Source of the DNA: Erysipelotrichaceae bacterium
Lineage (GTDB): Bacteria > Bacillota_I > Bacilli_A > Erysipelotrichales > Erysipelotrichaceae
DNA length: 29,287 nt
NCBI GenBank assembly: GCA_017419065.1
Contig: JAFOMB010000007.1
Span: forward strand, 1-29,287
Reading direction: 5' to 3'
The notes under the pieces are model-generated. The model made no database searches. It worked only from the letters and a program-made list of their open reading frames with translations, and was not told the DNA's origin. The position numbers were made by a program, and so were the translations under genes. Shown here in pieces: positions 29,263 through 29,287 of this stretch (position 1 is its first letter; each line of letters begins with the position of its first letter).

Positions 29263-29287
29263 GAGATATCTGAAAACTCATGGACAG

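Overview
This 29.3 kb window looks like a chromosomal stretch of a Gram-positive Firmicute. I lean towards the Erysipelotrichia (Erysipelotrichaceae-like) because of the roughly 50% GC content, strong AAGGAGG ribosome binding sites, a murT/gatD-type operon, a YolD/Y-family polymerase pair and many compact U-tailed terminators. That placement is inference; no rRNA or marker comparison was possible. TGA serves as an ordinary stop (rsmI, the aldo/keto reductase, murT), so the code is standard.

Layout. 1-5.1 kb is central metabolism on the + strand: the tail of rsmI, pyruvate kinase, a COG1237-like metallo-hydrolase, a class II aldolase and an Fe-S aldo/keto reductase. 5.1-7.4 kb is on the - strand: a TGS-containing uridine-kinase-like protein and an ECF transporter S component. 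7.5-11.4 kb (+) carries an iron-type alcohol dehydrogenase, a CPA2 cation/proton antiporter preceded by a cre-like operator, and a two-domain YunG-like/SurE protein. 11.4-13.0 kb is the accessory spot: a solitary TnpB gene with a strongly structured 3' RNA, then degenerate tRNA-Ile/tRNA-Ala remnants on the + strand, then intact tRNA-Ile(GAT) and tRNA-Ala(TGC) on the - strand. 13.0-16.1 kb (+) carries a secreted unknown protein, miaA, a Bax-inhibitor-1-like membrane protein and xpt. 16.1-18.5 kb (-) is a GH2 glycosidase. 18.6-21.6 kb (+) is a tightly overlapped operon of MurT-like ligase, GatD-like protein and PAP2 phosphatase. A HAD hydrolase (-) overlaps its tail. 22.3-25.6 kb (+) is an operon of Y-family polymerase, YolD-like protein, membrane protein and a MazG gene broken by an in-frame TGA. 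25.6-29.3 kb (+) carries an unknown protein, a DUF4186 protein, a macro-domain/HTH protein, an ADP-ribosylglycohydrolase and a SIMPL-domain protein.

Three things stand out. First, six genes lack a Shine-Dalgarno and instead have a -10-like hexamer exactly six bases before ATG (2110, 6763-, 13764, 18592, 22290, 26350). This implies frequent leaderless transcription, which is unusual for Firmicutes. Second, the GatD-like protein has neither the nucleophilic Cys nor the catalytic His of glutamine amidotransferases, although it is locked into an operon with a divergent MurT. Third, the 3' RNA of the TnpB element runs straight into a tRNA-Ile-like sequence. Other points of interest are the YunG-SurE fusion, the macro-domain/ADP-ribosylglycohydrolase pair, and the habit of placing stop codons inside terminator hairpins.
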